The notes under the pieces: model-generated | Told to the model about the DNA's origin: nothing | The model's input: only the letters and a program-made list of their open reading frames with translations | Databases searched by the model: none | NCBI GenBank assembly: GCA_029891345.1 | Contig: CM057002.1 | Location: forward strand, 59,510,777-59,574,776 | DNA length: 64,000 nucleotides | Direction of reading: 5' to 3' | DNA from: Dryococelus australis | Taxonomy: Eukaryota; Arthropoda; Insecta; Phasmatodea; Phasmatidae | Made by a program: the position numbers and the translations under genes | Shown here: one piece after another, positions 55,600 through 64,000 of the stretch | How positions within the stretch are numbered: position 1 is the stretch's first letter | Layout: every line of letters starts with the position of its first letter

Positions 55600-56978
55600 T
55601 GACGCTATTGTTTGTAAAAATTGCAGCACCTAGAAATAATGGCCCGAATGAATCCAAACTCGGTGGATGTGTAGAACAGTGCACCAGCAATAAGTGATTA
55701 CCATTGCAGAGAGATGGCGTACACGTAGGCCCAGCAGTGCCCTCTCTTGTGTGACCAGAAAGGCCAAGCACAGTCAGTGATGAACCGTCAAACGAAGTGT
55801 GAAAGCAAGTATCAGTATGCCTCGTCAACGTCAAAGGGCGTAATATCAGCATCTGAGTGAGATCCAACGGGGCAGAATGATCGGTCCCCGGGAAACGGGC
55901 TTGTCATACCGTGACATTTCGGCTCGTACAGAGCATGCTGCTACGGCAGTGATGCTTGTGTGGAACCAATGGATAGGAGAGGGTCGTACACAGCGACGAG
56001 CGGGTACTGGACCACGCAATGTGACCACATCAAGGGATAACCGCCATCTTGTCCGCATGGCCGTAAAGGACCGTACAGCCTCGTCCACAGTGTTGGCTCG
56101 ACACTGGAGCACTGCAACGGGCATGGAGCTGTAAGCGTCGACGGTTCAACGCTGTCTGCTGTGGGCTGGAATGGTGGCACGCATGCCATTGCGTCGGCTT
56201 CCATTGTTCAGAAACCACAAACGCCTCAGACTGCAATGGGCACGTGAACACCGCCGCTGGCATGCTGAGTGGCAAGATGTAGTGTTTTCGGACGAGTCCC
56301 GCTTCAACCTGTCCTACAGTGATGACCACATACCTGTTAGACGCTACTGTGGTGACCACAATCTGGCAGCCTGCGTTGTGGAGCGGCATAGCGGACAAAC
56401 GACAAGTGTCATGGTCTGCAGCGCCATTGGATACAACATGTGATCTCGACTCCTACGTGTTGAGGGTAATGTGAACAACAACCGCTACATCAGGGAGGTT
56501 TCAGACCCCGATGTACTGCCACTCCTTCAGGCAACTCCACATGCCGTATTTCAGCAGGACAATGCCCGGCGGCCACATGTGGCGAGGAATGTGGCAAGCC
56601 TTCTTCAATGAACGACGGGTACCACTGCTTCCCTGGCCTGCACGTTCGCCTGACATGTCGCTCATCGATCACTTCTGGGATATGGTTGGTCGGAGACTTG
56701 TTCTTCACGGTCCTCCACTGTTGATGCTTTGTGGACTCGCGTACAAACCGTTTGGAGGGAGATTCCCCAGGAACATATCCAGGTCCTCTGTGATTCCATT
56801 ACACGACGTTTGGGGGCTCTGAATGCAGCACACCATACTGAATTCTCAAGTACAGAGATCATGTACAGTTCTGTAATCCTAATCAATTGTGTATCGTCAT
56901 GTACCTAATATGTGGTATAAAGATCACTTCAATCACATGTATCATTCTTGGTGTTGCATTTTTTCACAAACGTTAGTG
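55600..56978 (+). mobile_element. Tc1-family element, ~1.38 kb, inactive
   Basis: TIRs pair: GACGCTATTGTTTGTAAAAA with TTGCAGCACC on the left, and the inverse GGTGTTGCATTTTTTCACAA with ACGTTAGTG on the right. The right flank is TA (56979-56980). The left TA is eroded. One transposase gene fills most of the element. Confidence 0.85.
55817..56870 (+). pseudogene. Tc1 transposase, broken
   Basis: It starts MPRQRQRA at 55817. The N-terminal paired-type DNA-binding part contains GLSYRDISARTEHAATAVM and WNQWIGEGRTQRR. The DDE domain has VVFSDESRFN (first Asp), VFQQDNA (second Asp) and RSPDMSLIDHFWDMVG, where the third acidic residue is Asp instead of the usual Glu of Tc1 (DD34E). Stops occur at codon 9, near codon 106 and at ~56440. 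Frameshifts occur at ~56575 and ~56720. The full-length protein would be ~340 residues. It is dead but otherwise well preserved, so relatively young. Confidence 0.92.
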
Positions 56979-56980
56979 TA

Positions 56981-58234
56981 CTTAATGCTGATTGGCCCAG
57001 TTAGGTAATAGTTTCTCACAAACGCACGCGGCCAATAGCCAAAAAGTTGCAGTTCTATACGAAGGTTTTTGAAGTCTAGCCTATGTTTAAATCTGGTTCT
57101 AGTAACAGAGTACTAGATGAGGGGCCCGCATCGCAGGTATTTCTTATTTTTTTTTAAACAGTCGGTTACTCTCACGACATTCGGTCAAATTCATGCCATC
57201 CTTAATAATTTTTTACAGGTAAACAAACCTAAAAACCAGTTTCCGAATACAACATATTCTAACCCTCCGCGTCCATTTATAAATACCGTTATCTACCGGG
57301 TTTTTTCCATCGGTGCTCTCGTTTTCCAGATAACATTTTAACTTCTTGACTGCCACTAAGCACGCCTATTCTGCTCTTACTAGTGAGCGTAAATTTTCTC
57401 TTTTATTTATCACTTTTTTTTTAAAAAGAAATTAAATATATTTAAGTCCAAATGTCCCCCAAATTAGAGAAATTTCACAATTCACCTCATATTTATGAAG
57501 CAAACTTGTTAACCTATATATGATTGTCATCCCGTTGGAATAACCTAAATATTTTAAGATATTTGATTGGTGTATTATTCATTCCACAATAAAACAAGAT
57601 TTATGAAGTGTATATCTATGAGAATTTCTATCATTATAGCTCAAATATTTTTTTTTTTTTTAGATTAAAAGGTTTAAATTTTATTTGTCCCAAATCCCAT
57701 TACTTAAACTACGGTTTTAGAGATCTCATGATTTCGGTTTCCGCTAGCGACAGTATAAGAAAGCTGATTAAGGTGTATACCTAATCCAATTCCTACCAAT
57801 TTACCTCAAAAAATTTTCAGTTTTGTGTTCAGTACAGTCTCAAAACGAGTTCAGTTTTTGCCTAAACCAATATAAGGAGCATTCTGACATGTATACTAGT
57901 TTTAAGTCTCGTTCCTGTGCTTCGAATAATTTTAAACACACTACGATTCCAAATTTTTCCTTAATATAAAAACTTTCGAGATGTTATAACTATGTCATAC
58001 ACTATTAATACGGCTCAAATTATTTTTCGAGTTAGAAAGAGGTAATTTTCTTTTGTCACCCCCAGTTAACGAAAGTTGAAGACGCACAAGTTTGCGAGAT
58101 CCTGCAGTTATAGTTCAGACGATTTCCGTGATATGGATTAAGCAAATACTGCAAGAGATACAGTTGAATGACAAATAGGAAGAGGTAATTTGAAGAGGCT
58201 GTGGAAAAATGAAGTGCATGGCATAATGTTACTA
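56981..58234. other. No gene recognised
   Basis: AT-rich DNA with T runs at 57146-57155 and 57648-57661. No conserved frame or TIR is seen. Confidence 0.5.
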
Positions 58235-58659
58235 AAGGCTGTTCACGATAACGTGAGCACTTCTGAAATCAACCTTAGAAAAAAGCCACTGTCCCTAAAT
58301 GCATACATTTTAATGGGCGCACTAAGCGACATTATTGTCCAGCAATGTTGGTAACGATCGATGGAAAATAGTCCTATATCTTAACGTCGAATAAAAAGTG
58401 TTAGGTAACCATTTGTGATAAACTTAAATTATTTCTTTCGTTTCCTGTTTTTTTTTTTGTGCATCGAAGTGTGAAAATGAGCAGATTTCTATAATATTTT
58501 ACTTTCCTAAAAATTTCAGTTTCACTTGACCGACGCATGAATAAAGTGATGAGGTCCGTGGTAATGTTAATGTTCATAAGGCGGATGAATACATAACGTA
58601 TACACAATTAGATCTTAAGCAGGGCTTTCAAAAGTGCTCACTTTACCGTGAACAGCCTG
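58235..58659 (-). mobile_element. MITE-A copy, full length
   Basis: This 425-bp copy runs from AAGGCTGTTCACGATAACGT to CCGTGAACAGCCTG, with TA at 58233-58234 and 58660-58661. Confidence 0.93.
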
Positions 58660-58816
58660 TAATGTATTTTACTATATAGGTAGTGTTATTACTGACGGCG
58701 TATCTTGTAGTTTGACCTGCCAGTAAAATTTTGCCAGCAATGAATAATTGTGGGGAGGGTTTCAGGAAGGTGGTTGAATAATTATCTGTGTATATATTAT
58801 AGAATTATAAACATAT

Positions 58817-59087
58817 CAGAGGCGTGTCGTGAAATGTTGCAAGGTGAGCTGGGTTTTGCTCTGTGCTACACTTAGTCGTTTGCTAGTTTACATATCGGCC
58901 ACTTGAACGTAGGAGCGCGTTCGACGTTACAGCACGTCTGTGCTCGCAGCTATCTCGTGAGTGGCCGCAGTACATTAAGTTTCTCCCAGCTCCACTCTAG
59001 TTACTGGTTCCTGCTGCGTGCGCCGAGTGTGTATACAACACTGAGCAAGCACCAGCTTACATTGCAACGCTTCACCACACGCCACTG
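58817..59087 (-). mobile_element. hAT-like MITE (R4), full-length copy (271 bp)
   Basis: The ends CAGAGGCGTGTCGTGAAATG and the inverse TTCACCACACGCCACTG pair for ~35 bp. CAGNGGCG starts are typical of hAT elements. The flanking octamers AAACATAT and CATAATAT match at five of eight positions. The 104-codon plus frame across it is not conserved. Confidence 0.8.
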
Positions 59088-60213
59088 CATAATATACAAA
59101 TATATACCTTACACATGTGATGTGGTCACTTTATATGCACATAAATACATTTTGGGAAAGAAAATTAAAAGCGCAGTACTGAACAGTGTTACTAATTGGG
59201 TTAAAGTTTCAAACTGATAAAGCCCATTATTTTCAAGTTCCTCAGAAGAAAAAAGTTAATAACCCACAAATTTTCTTGCAAAAAAATTTTCAAGACTGGG
59301 TGATGACGTGACTTCGTAAGAACTCTCCTAACACGGAAATAGCACAACGTTCTTAAAAACACCGTAAACCTAAGTTTACCGTGGTCGTATTTCGTCATAG
59401 ATTTCGGAAAGTGGATTCATTGTAAGGCGAATTATACATAGCGGAAAGAAAGTTTAAGAGAGGGATTTTTATCGGTTTTGTGAAAGAACCTTTAACCCTC
59501 TCGGAGCGATTTTTACAGGTTGTTGGAAGTAGTCGTTCGTGGCTCAAAAATTTAAGTTTCTGATTAATAGCACTTAACCCGAAAAGTAACTCAGAGTGGC
59601 CTATTCAAGCAGAGAACTTGCTTCTCTGACGAATAAAAACATGTGTAGGGTAGAAATTAATTCAGATTATTTTCAAAAGAATGATGGACTACTGGGTATT
59701 AAAGATACTTATAAATGATTTAAAAAATTATTAAAAAAAAATGAAACTAGCCGTTACTGTCTTTCGTTGAACTGAAAATTCCCGTTTACAAAAAATGACA
59801 GCAAAACAGCGACCGCACTCGGAACATTCTTAACTTACTTTTTAGTATATTCCAACCGACACCTTACGCAGGTAGAGCGAATACATTATTGTGATTATAA
59901 TTGAAGGTTTGCTGACAGGTATAAATAACCTAAAGCTTAAACTACACTTAAAAGCACATCACGACCGCAGCATCTCATCTCGGGAACGAACGACGGTTGT
60001 GGAAATCACAGTGAGAAACCGACGTTAAGGTGAATGCCTAGTAAACGATATAATACGCCATAGAGTCACATCTTGCCGCAAGGAAGCTTCGCGACGGCGA
60101 ACGACAACGGCGCTTAAAATCTTCGCGTTGTCACGCGCAGCCCCGTTGTGCCACCACTTGTCTGAAGTTAAACGACGGCGGGGAAGGAGGCCACGGGCGA
60201 GTTTTGTAAACTA
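59088..60213. other. No gene recognised
   Basis: AT-rich DNA with a slightly GC-richer end (60040-60200). No family signature is seen. Confidence 0.5.
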
Positions 60214-60639
60214 TAGGCTGTTCGCGGTAAAAATGAGCGCTTCGGAAAGCCCTGCTTATGATATACTTGTATACATGTTGTGTGTTCTTTCGCCTTGTGT
60301 AAAGTTAACATCACCATGGGCCTCATTACTTCATTCATGCGTCGGTCAAGTGAAACTTTGAAATTGTTAGAAACGTAATTATTCTACAGGTATACTCGTT
60401 TTTAAACTTAGCTGCATTAAAAGAATACAGAAGGCAAGATAAATAACAAAAGTTATTACAAATGGTTAGCTAACACTTTTTGTTCGACGTTAATATATGA
60501 AACTACTTTCACCTCCATCGTTACCAACTTTACTGGGCGCATGCCACTCAGTGCATCCGTTAAAATATATGCAGGTAAGGGCAGTGACCTTTTTCCCAAG
60601 CTTGATTTCAAAAGTGCTCACTTTACCGTGAACAGCCTT
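60214..60639 (+). mobile_element. MITE-A copy, full length
   Basis: This 426-bp copy runs from TAGGCTGTTCGCGGTAAAAA to CCGTGAACAGCCTT, with TA at 60212-60213 and 60640-60641. Confidence 0.93.
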
Positions 60640-60856
60640 TATCAGAGCATAACATCGGGCCGAAGTGGGACGTATCAAGTATCGGAGAAATGCGCAAAGA
60701 ACAACAGAACATGTAGGCCCAGCTAACCTTAGGACATGCATGTGTAATTACAACAATCCACGAGCAGACTCCGCCTCCGGTGCACGACGGGAGCCAATCA
60801 GAACGGATTACGTCAACACGCATACTTGGAGGGGCGCGTAGAGTGGACTAGGCTAA

Positions 60857-61295
60857 TGCACGGTTGCAACTACATCTTCCCCGATCCGAGATAGAATGAT
60901 CCTAGTTCCAAACCGGGATCCAGTTTGATCTTGGTTCCATTGTAAAAGTGTTCAGTCAACGAAATTTCATGATTCGTCGATTTTTGTTCCAAAATGAAAG
61001 ATCGATATTAAGTATGAGACAAATTTTGCTATTGGTTCGTAATATATGACGTCATGAAAGCAGGCGTATTTTTTACTACAGATAGATCTAGATGTGAGAT
61101 GTTTGATCTGTTTTAAGTGAATTATTCTTTTACGATGGCTGCTGATCTCGGATCGAGATTTCGAACCGCCAATTTCGGCGGTTCAAAATGAACTTCATCT
61201 CGATCTCCAGTCAAGCTCTGAACTCGAATGGCGCAACAGTTTTCTGTGTCGATCTTAGATCCGATCGAGTTTCGAACCGCGATGGTGCAACCGGG
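60857..61295. repeat. Possible GATC-rich inverted-repeat element
   Basis: CGGTTGCAAC at ~60862 is inverted as GGTGCAACCGG at ~61285. GATCCGAGAT (60884) has its inverse ATCTCGGATC (61144). AACCGCC/GGCGGTT forms a hairpin at 61166-61182. It could be a small decayed transposon. Single copy in the window, so tentative. Confidence 0.35.
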
Positions 61296-61615
61296 TACAA
61301 GAAGGCTGTCAGCGACACAGTCGACGACCGTCAACGGGCTGGTCAGCTGCGGGACCTGGAAAGGCGACGCCATCCGACCTTGGGTCAACTGGTCCAGTGT
61401 GCGACACTCGGGTGTGTCTCCTCTCAGCCATGCTTCTCTTTTAATATAGTTTAACCTTCTTCTTCCTCCTTCTATTCCCTTGCTCGCTTGGTCTGTATTC
61501 TGGGAAACTTGTAGAACTGTTGAGTTGCTCAGTGAGTGCCTTAGCCACTCTTTAATTATTCAGTCTTCTTATTAGCTTGTCCTGCTACCTACTCCCATCC
61601 CTCGATAACATGATA

Positions 61616-62024
61616 AAGGCTGTTCACGGTAAATGGAGCACTTTTGAAATCAACCTTAGAAAAAAGTAACTGCCCCTACCCGCATATATTTTAACGGGTG
61701 CCCTGAGTGGCATGCGCCCAGTCAAGTTGGTAACAATGGATGGAAAGTAGTTCCGTATCTTAACGTCGAATAAAAAGTGCTAGGTAACCATTTCTGATAA
61801 CTTAAGTTATTATTTTTTAACTAATTAAAGTGTACAAATGAGCAGATTTGTTAAATATTTACTTTTCTAATAATTTCGCAGTTTCATTTGACCGACGCAT
61901 GAATAAAGTTATGGGGCCCACATGAAAATGTTAATTTTACATAAGGCGAAATAATATACAACGTGCATACAAGTAGATCTTAAGCAGGCCTTTCAAAAAT
62001 GATAATTTTTTCGTGAATAGCCTA
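61616..62024 (-). mobile_element. MITE-A copy, full length
   Basis: This 409-bp copy runs from AAGGCTGTTCACGGTAAATG to TCGTGAATAGCCTA, with TA at 61614-61615 and 62025-62026. Confidence 0.92.
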
Positions 62025-62121
62025 TAGTTTAATGAGTTGGCTTAGTTCATAACAGCTTGTGTTCTGTTTCTTCAGAATTTAAGCGACGACTATAGGGTTT
62101 TAAAAATAGTGATATGTTCAG

Positions 62122-62126
<5 letters not shown>

Positions 62127-62156
<30 letters not shown>
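62127..62156 (+). repeat. Poly-A tract (30 bases)
   Basis: A pure A run with no retroposed body recognised upstream. It may be a microsatellite or the tail of an unrecognised retroelement. Confidence 0.85.
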
Positions 62157-62158
<2 letters not shown>

Positions 62159-62311
62159 ATTGACGCTACAGTTTATAACACTCTTTTTGCAATAAACATC
62201 GTAAACTGAATTTTTCCTGGTTTTGCTCATTTAAAATGACAACATTTGTGTTTCAATAACCAAATTTATGAATTTCGACTTTCATTTTCGTCTTGAAATA
62301 AAAATTGTATT

Positions 62312-62580
62312 GAGTGAGTGAGTGGAGAGATTTGGGTGGCTCTTAACATCGAGGTCTTGAGGGCCGATGAGGGTGAAGCGGGGTGAGTACTGAGCAGCGC
62401 CGAAGTGGTGGCTGGGGGTGGGGGGGAGGATGCGGGAGATCCCCGAGAAGACCCGCGCACCAGCGGCATCGTCCAGCACGATTCCCACGTGCGAAAATCC
62501 GGGAGCGGCTCCGCCGGGAATCGAGGCCTGTTCGCCTAGGTGGGAGGTGAGTAGTCTAACCACTACACCACCGCCCCCCC
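62312..62580 (-). mobile_element. tRNA-derived SINE, full-length copy
   Basis: Minus orientation: the tail AGTGAGTGAGTGGAGAGATT is followed by the body GGCTCTTAACATCGAGGTCT, GGAGATCCCCGAGAAG and GCACGATTCCCACGTGCGAA. The tRNA-like head GTCTAACCACTACACCACCG follows. In the transcript direction the A box is GTGGTGTAGTGGTTAGAC and the B box GGCCTCGATTCCC. It is preceded by a C run. Confidence 0.87.
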
Positions 62581-62851
62581 TATTTTCATTGAAATATTCC
62601 AGAGTTTTTTCAAAACTATGATAGAAAGAACTGCTCACAGTAAAGCCCTTATGAAAACTAGAGAGAGGCGCCTTAACGCGCGGATCGAACAGACAGCGGC
62701 TTTTCCACAGTCAAAATGTTTAGTTCGCTACGAATTCCCTTATTACCTATCCAAGGACTTGACGCAGAAGATAAACAACCGTACTCGAGGCTAACAGGAG
62801 AGTTTTGAAGAAGCTATGGCTTCGCGTCGTAAGATGCCAAGAATTAGACTA

Positions 62852-62975
62852 TAGGCAGAGTTCAGGTTAATTGAGAAGTTTTGAAATCATCCTTTGAACA
62901 ATGTCACTTCCCCTACATACCTGCATGTATTGTACACTGACTGGCGTACGCCCAAGTAGTGAGAGTGTGATGGTT
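62852..62975 (-). mobile_element. MITE-A fragment
   Basis: TAGGCAGAGTTCAGGTTAAT with TTTTGAAATCATCCTTTGAA and a GCGTACGCCCAAGTAGTG end matches the first ~120 bp of minus-oriented MITE-A. It is flanked by TA on the left and truncated on the right. Confidence 0.7.
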
Positions 62976-62984
62976 CTGGATATT

Positions 62985-63225
62985 ATTTTACATCGTGACC
63001 TTGACCTTTGACCTACTCTAAAATTTGACTTTTGGTCTTGACTTTGACCTTTGTCCTACTTTTTAAAACTACTTTGGAAAATTTGACCCAATTTGGGAAA
63101 TTCAACCTGCTTTTGAAAATTTGACCTACTTTGGAATTTTCTACATGCTTTTGGAATTCTGGCCATCTTTTGAAAATTTGACCTACTTTTGGAAATTTGA
63201 CCTACTTTATATTTTTAACATGGCA
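62985..63225 (+). repeat. Tandem array rich in TTTGACCTAC / TGACCT
   Basis: Units like TTTTGGAAATTTGACCTAC repeat about ten times with a ~19-25-bp period. Many contain TGACCT, the complement of AGGTCA, the nuclear-receptor half-site. Function is unproven. The array may simply be a minisatellite. Confidence 0.8.
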
Positions 63226-63404
63226 TAATCTGGATTTGCTATTTTTGCGCATCTGTTGACTTAGATTCAATTTTTGCACATCCAATGATCTAGATTTCAC
63301 ACATTTGGTGCAACACACTACTGATTCAAAACCCTACGACAGCATTTATGTTATTTTTGGAAAATTTTGAAAGTTTTTTGGACGTCCGGGTGAATGTTTT
63401 GGGA

Positions 63405-63858
63405 TATACCAGATTCGATTCCCAGCAACGGCCTTATGAGTATAGATTAACAGAGGTAATTATTAAGTTTTGGCATATACACTTCTGCTGCACCCAGGTT
63501 CGATGCTCGGTCAGGTTATGTAATATTATTTTATTTCTGAATTAAAAAAATATATATTTGTGAGTTGGATAACTGGAGGGGTTAGTTAATGTAATGTTAA
63601 TTTTGGACTTGGGGTTTGATACCCGGACGAAGTATTTAATATTATGAATTTTTTATTTTTAAAGTTATTATTTATGAACTGGATTCCCGCAAGAGATACT
63701 TGATGTAATCTTAGTGTCGGACTTTGGTTCGATGCTGAGACAGGTCATTTAATATTATTTTATTTCCGAATTTGAAAAATGTATTGTTGGATTGTATTCC
63801 TGCTGAGGCACTTAATATAATGTAATTTTTGGGTTACCAACGACGATTCTGTCAGGTC

Positions 63859-63860
<2 letters not shown>
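63405..63860 (+). repeat. ~110-120-bp tandem array, each unit with a B-box-like motif
   Basis: Units align through CAGATTCGATTCCCAG (63410), AGGTTCGATGCTCGGTCAGG (63497), GGGGTTTGATACCCGGACG (63617), TTGGTTCGATGCTGAGACAGG-like (63726) and GATTCTGTCAGG (63845). TTTAATATTATTTTATTT-like blocks lie between them. Strongly diverged copies. Confidence 0.7.

Positions 63861-63891
<31 letters not shown>
63859..63891 (+). repeat. Poly-A tract
   Basis: An A run of ~31 bases directly follows the last unit of the preceding tandem array, as if the array were part of a retroposed sequence with a poly-A tail. Confidence 0.85.
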
Positions 63892-63892
<1 letters not shown>

Positions 63893-64000
63893 CAAATACT
63901 TCCCAACCACATACACACACGTGTACACGCAAACTAGCATCTGTCAATGATCCCAATCTTCATAGTTGCTATCAGTCTGATTTACCTAAACACATACACA

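Noticed and set aside
55559-56398. Minus-strand ORFs over the Tc1 element (up to 122 codons)
   Set aside because: Antisense shadows of the transposase gene.
58903-59217. 104-codon ORF
   Set aside because: It lies across a hAT-like MITE, and the other copies do not keep the frame.

Overview
This is eukaryotic, AT-rich, intron/intergenic-type DNA, most likely from an arthropod and probably an insect with a repeat-rich genome. The evidence is the mix of repeats: two Maverick/Polinton elements with insect-style protein remnants, a Tc1 transposase of a type common in arthropods, an RTE-like LINE, tRNA-derived SINEs, and dense TA-flanked MITEs. I could not support any intact host gene, exon set, rRNA gene, functional tRNA gene or CRISPR array. 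Almost every open frame is short and random, or is a decayed transposon or virus gene.

Layout. Positions 1-7,019 hold a 91-bp tandem duplication, dispersed repeats, three MITE copies and a degenerate minisatellite. Positions 7,026-14,844 are a complete but defective Polinton (element 1). It has ~450-485 bp terminal inverted repeats (TIRs), AGT...ACT ends and a near-perfect 6-bp target duplication. It carries a broken retroviral-type integrase, a broken transposon-associated protein, and an open frame with a CtBP-binding-type PLDLS motif. A hAT-like MITE with a SINE inserted in its end lies at 16.4-16.9 kb. Positions 18,724-28,812 are a second defective Polinton (element 2) with ~940-bp TIRs. 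It holds a protein-primed-type DNA polymerase B pseudogene lacking its exonuclease and catalytic core, three tandem decayed copies of one cysteine-containing gene family, a further degraded gene and one intact 153-codon frame.

Positions 29.0-30.8 kb are a tandem array of a ~280-bp unit, with a second copy at 53.6-54.9 kb that is split by a 591-bp solo LTR. An RTE-type reverse transcriptase fragment lies at 31.1-32.0 kb. Positions 32-36.6 kb show no recognisable genes. Positions 36.6-62 kb are a patchwork of nested MITEs. The most abundant family is ~420 bp and TA-flanked, with 13 full or partial copies in the window. There are also its ~237-bp and 2.0-kb relatives, a long-TIR mariner derivative, a CACTG-ended TIR element, a Tc1 element with a broken transposase, and more SINEs. 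The last kilobase is two tandem arrays, one rich in TGACCT hexamers and one whose ~115-bp units each carry a pol III B-box-like motif.

How it fits together. The two Polintons are old endogenous virus-like elements whose replication and integration genes are broken, while two accessory-type frames are still open (the PLDLS frame in element 1 and the 153-codon frame in element 2). The MITEs carry no transposase and must depend on one encoded elsewhere. Several repeats serve as internal empty-site references for insertions into their relatives, which lets some target duplications be read directly from this window.
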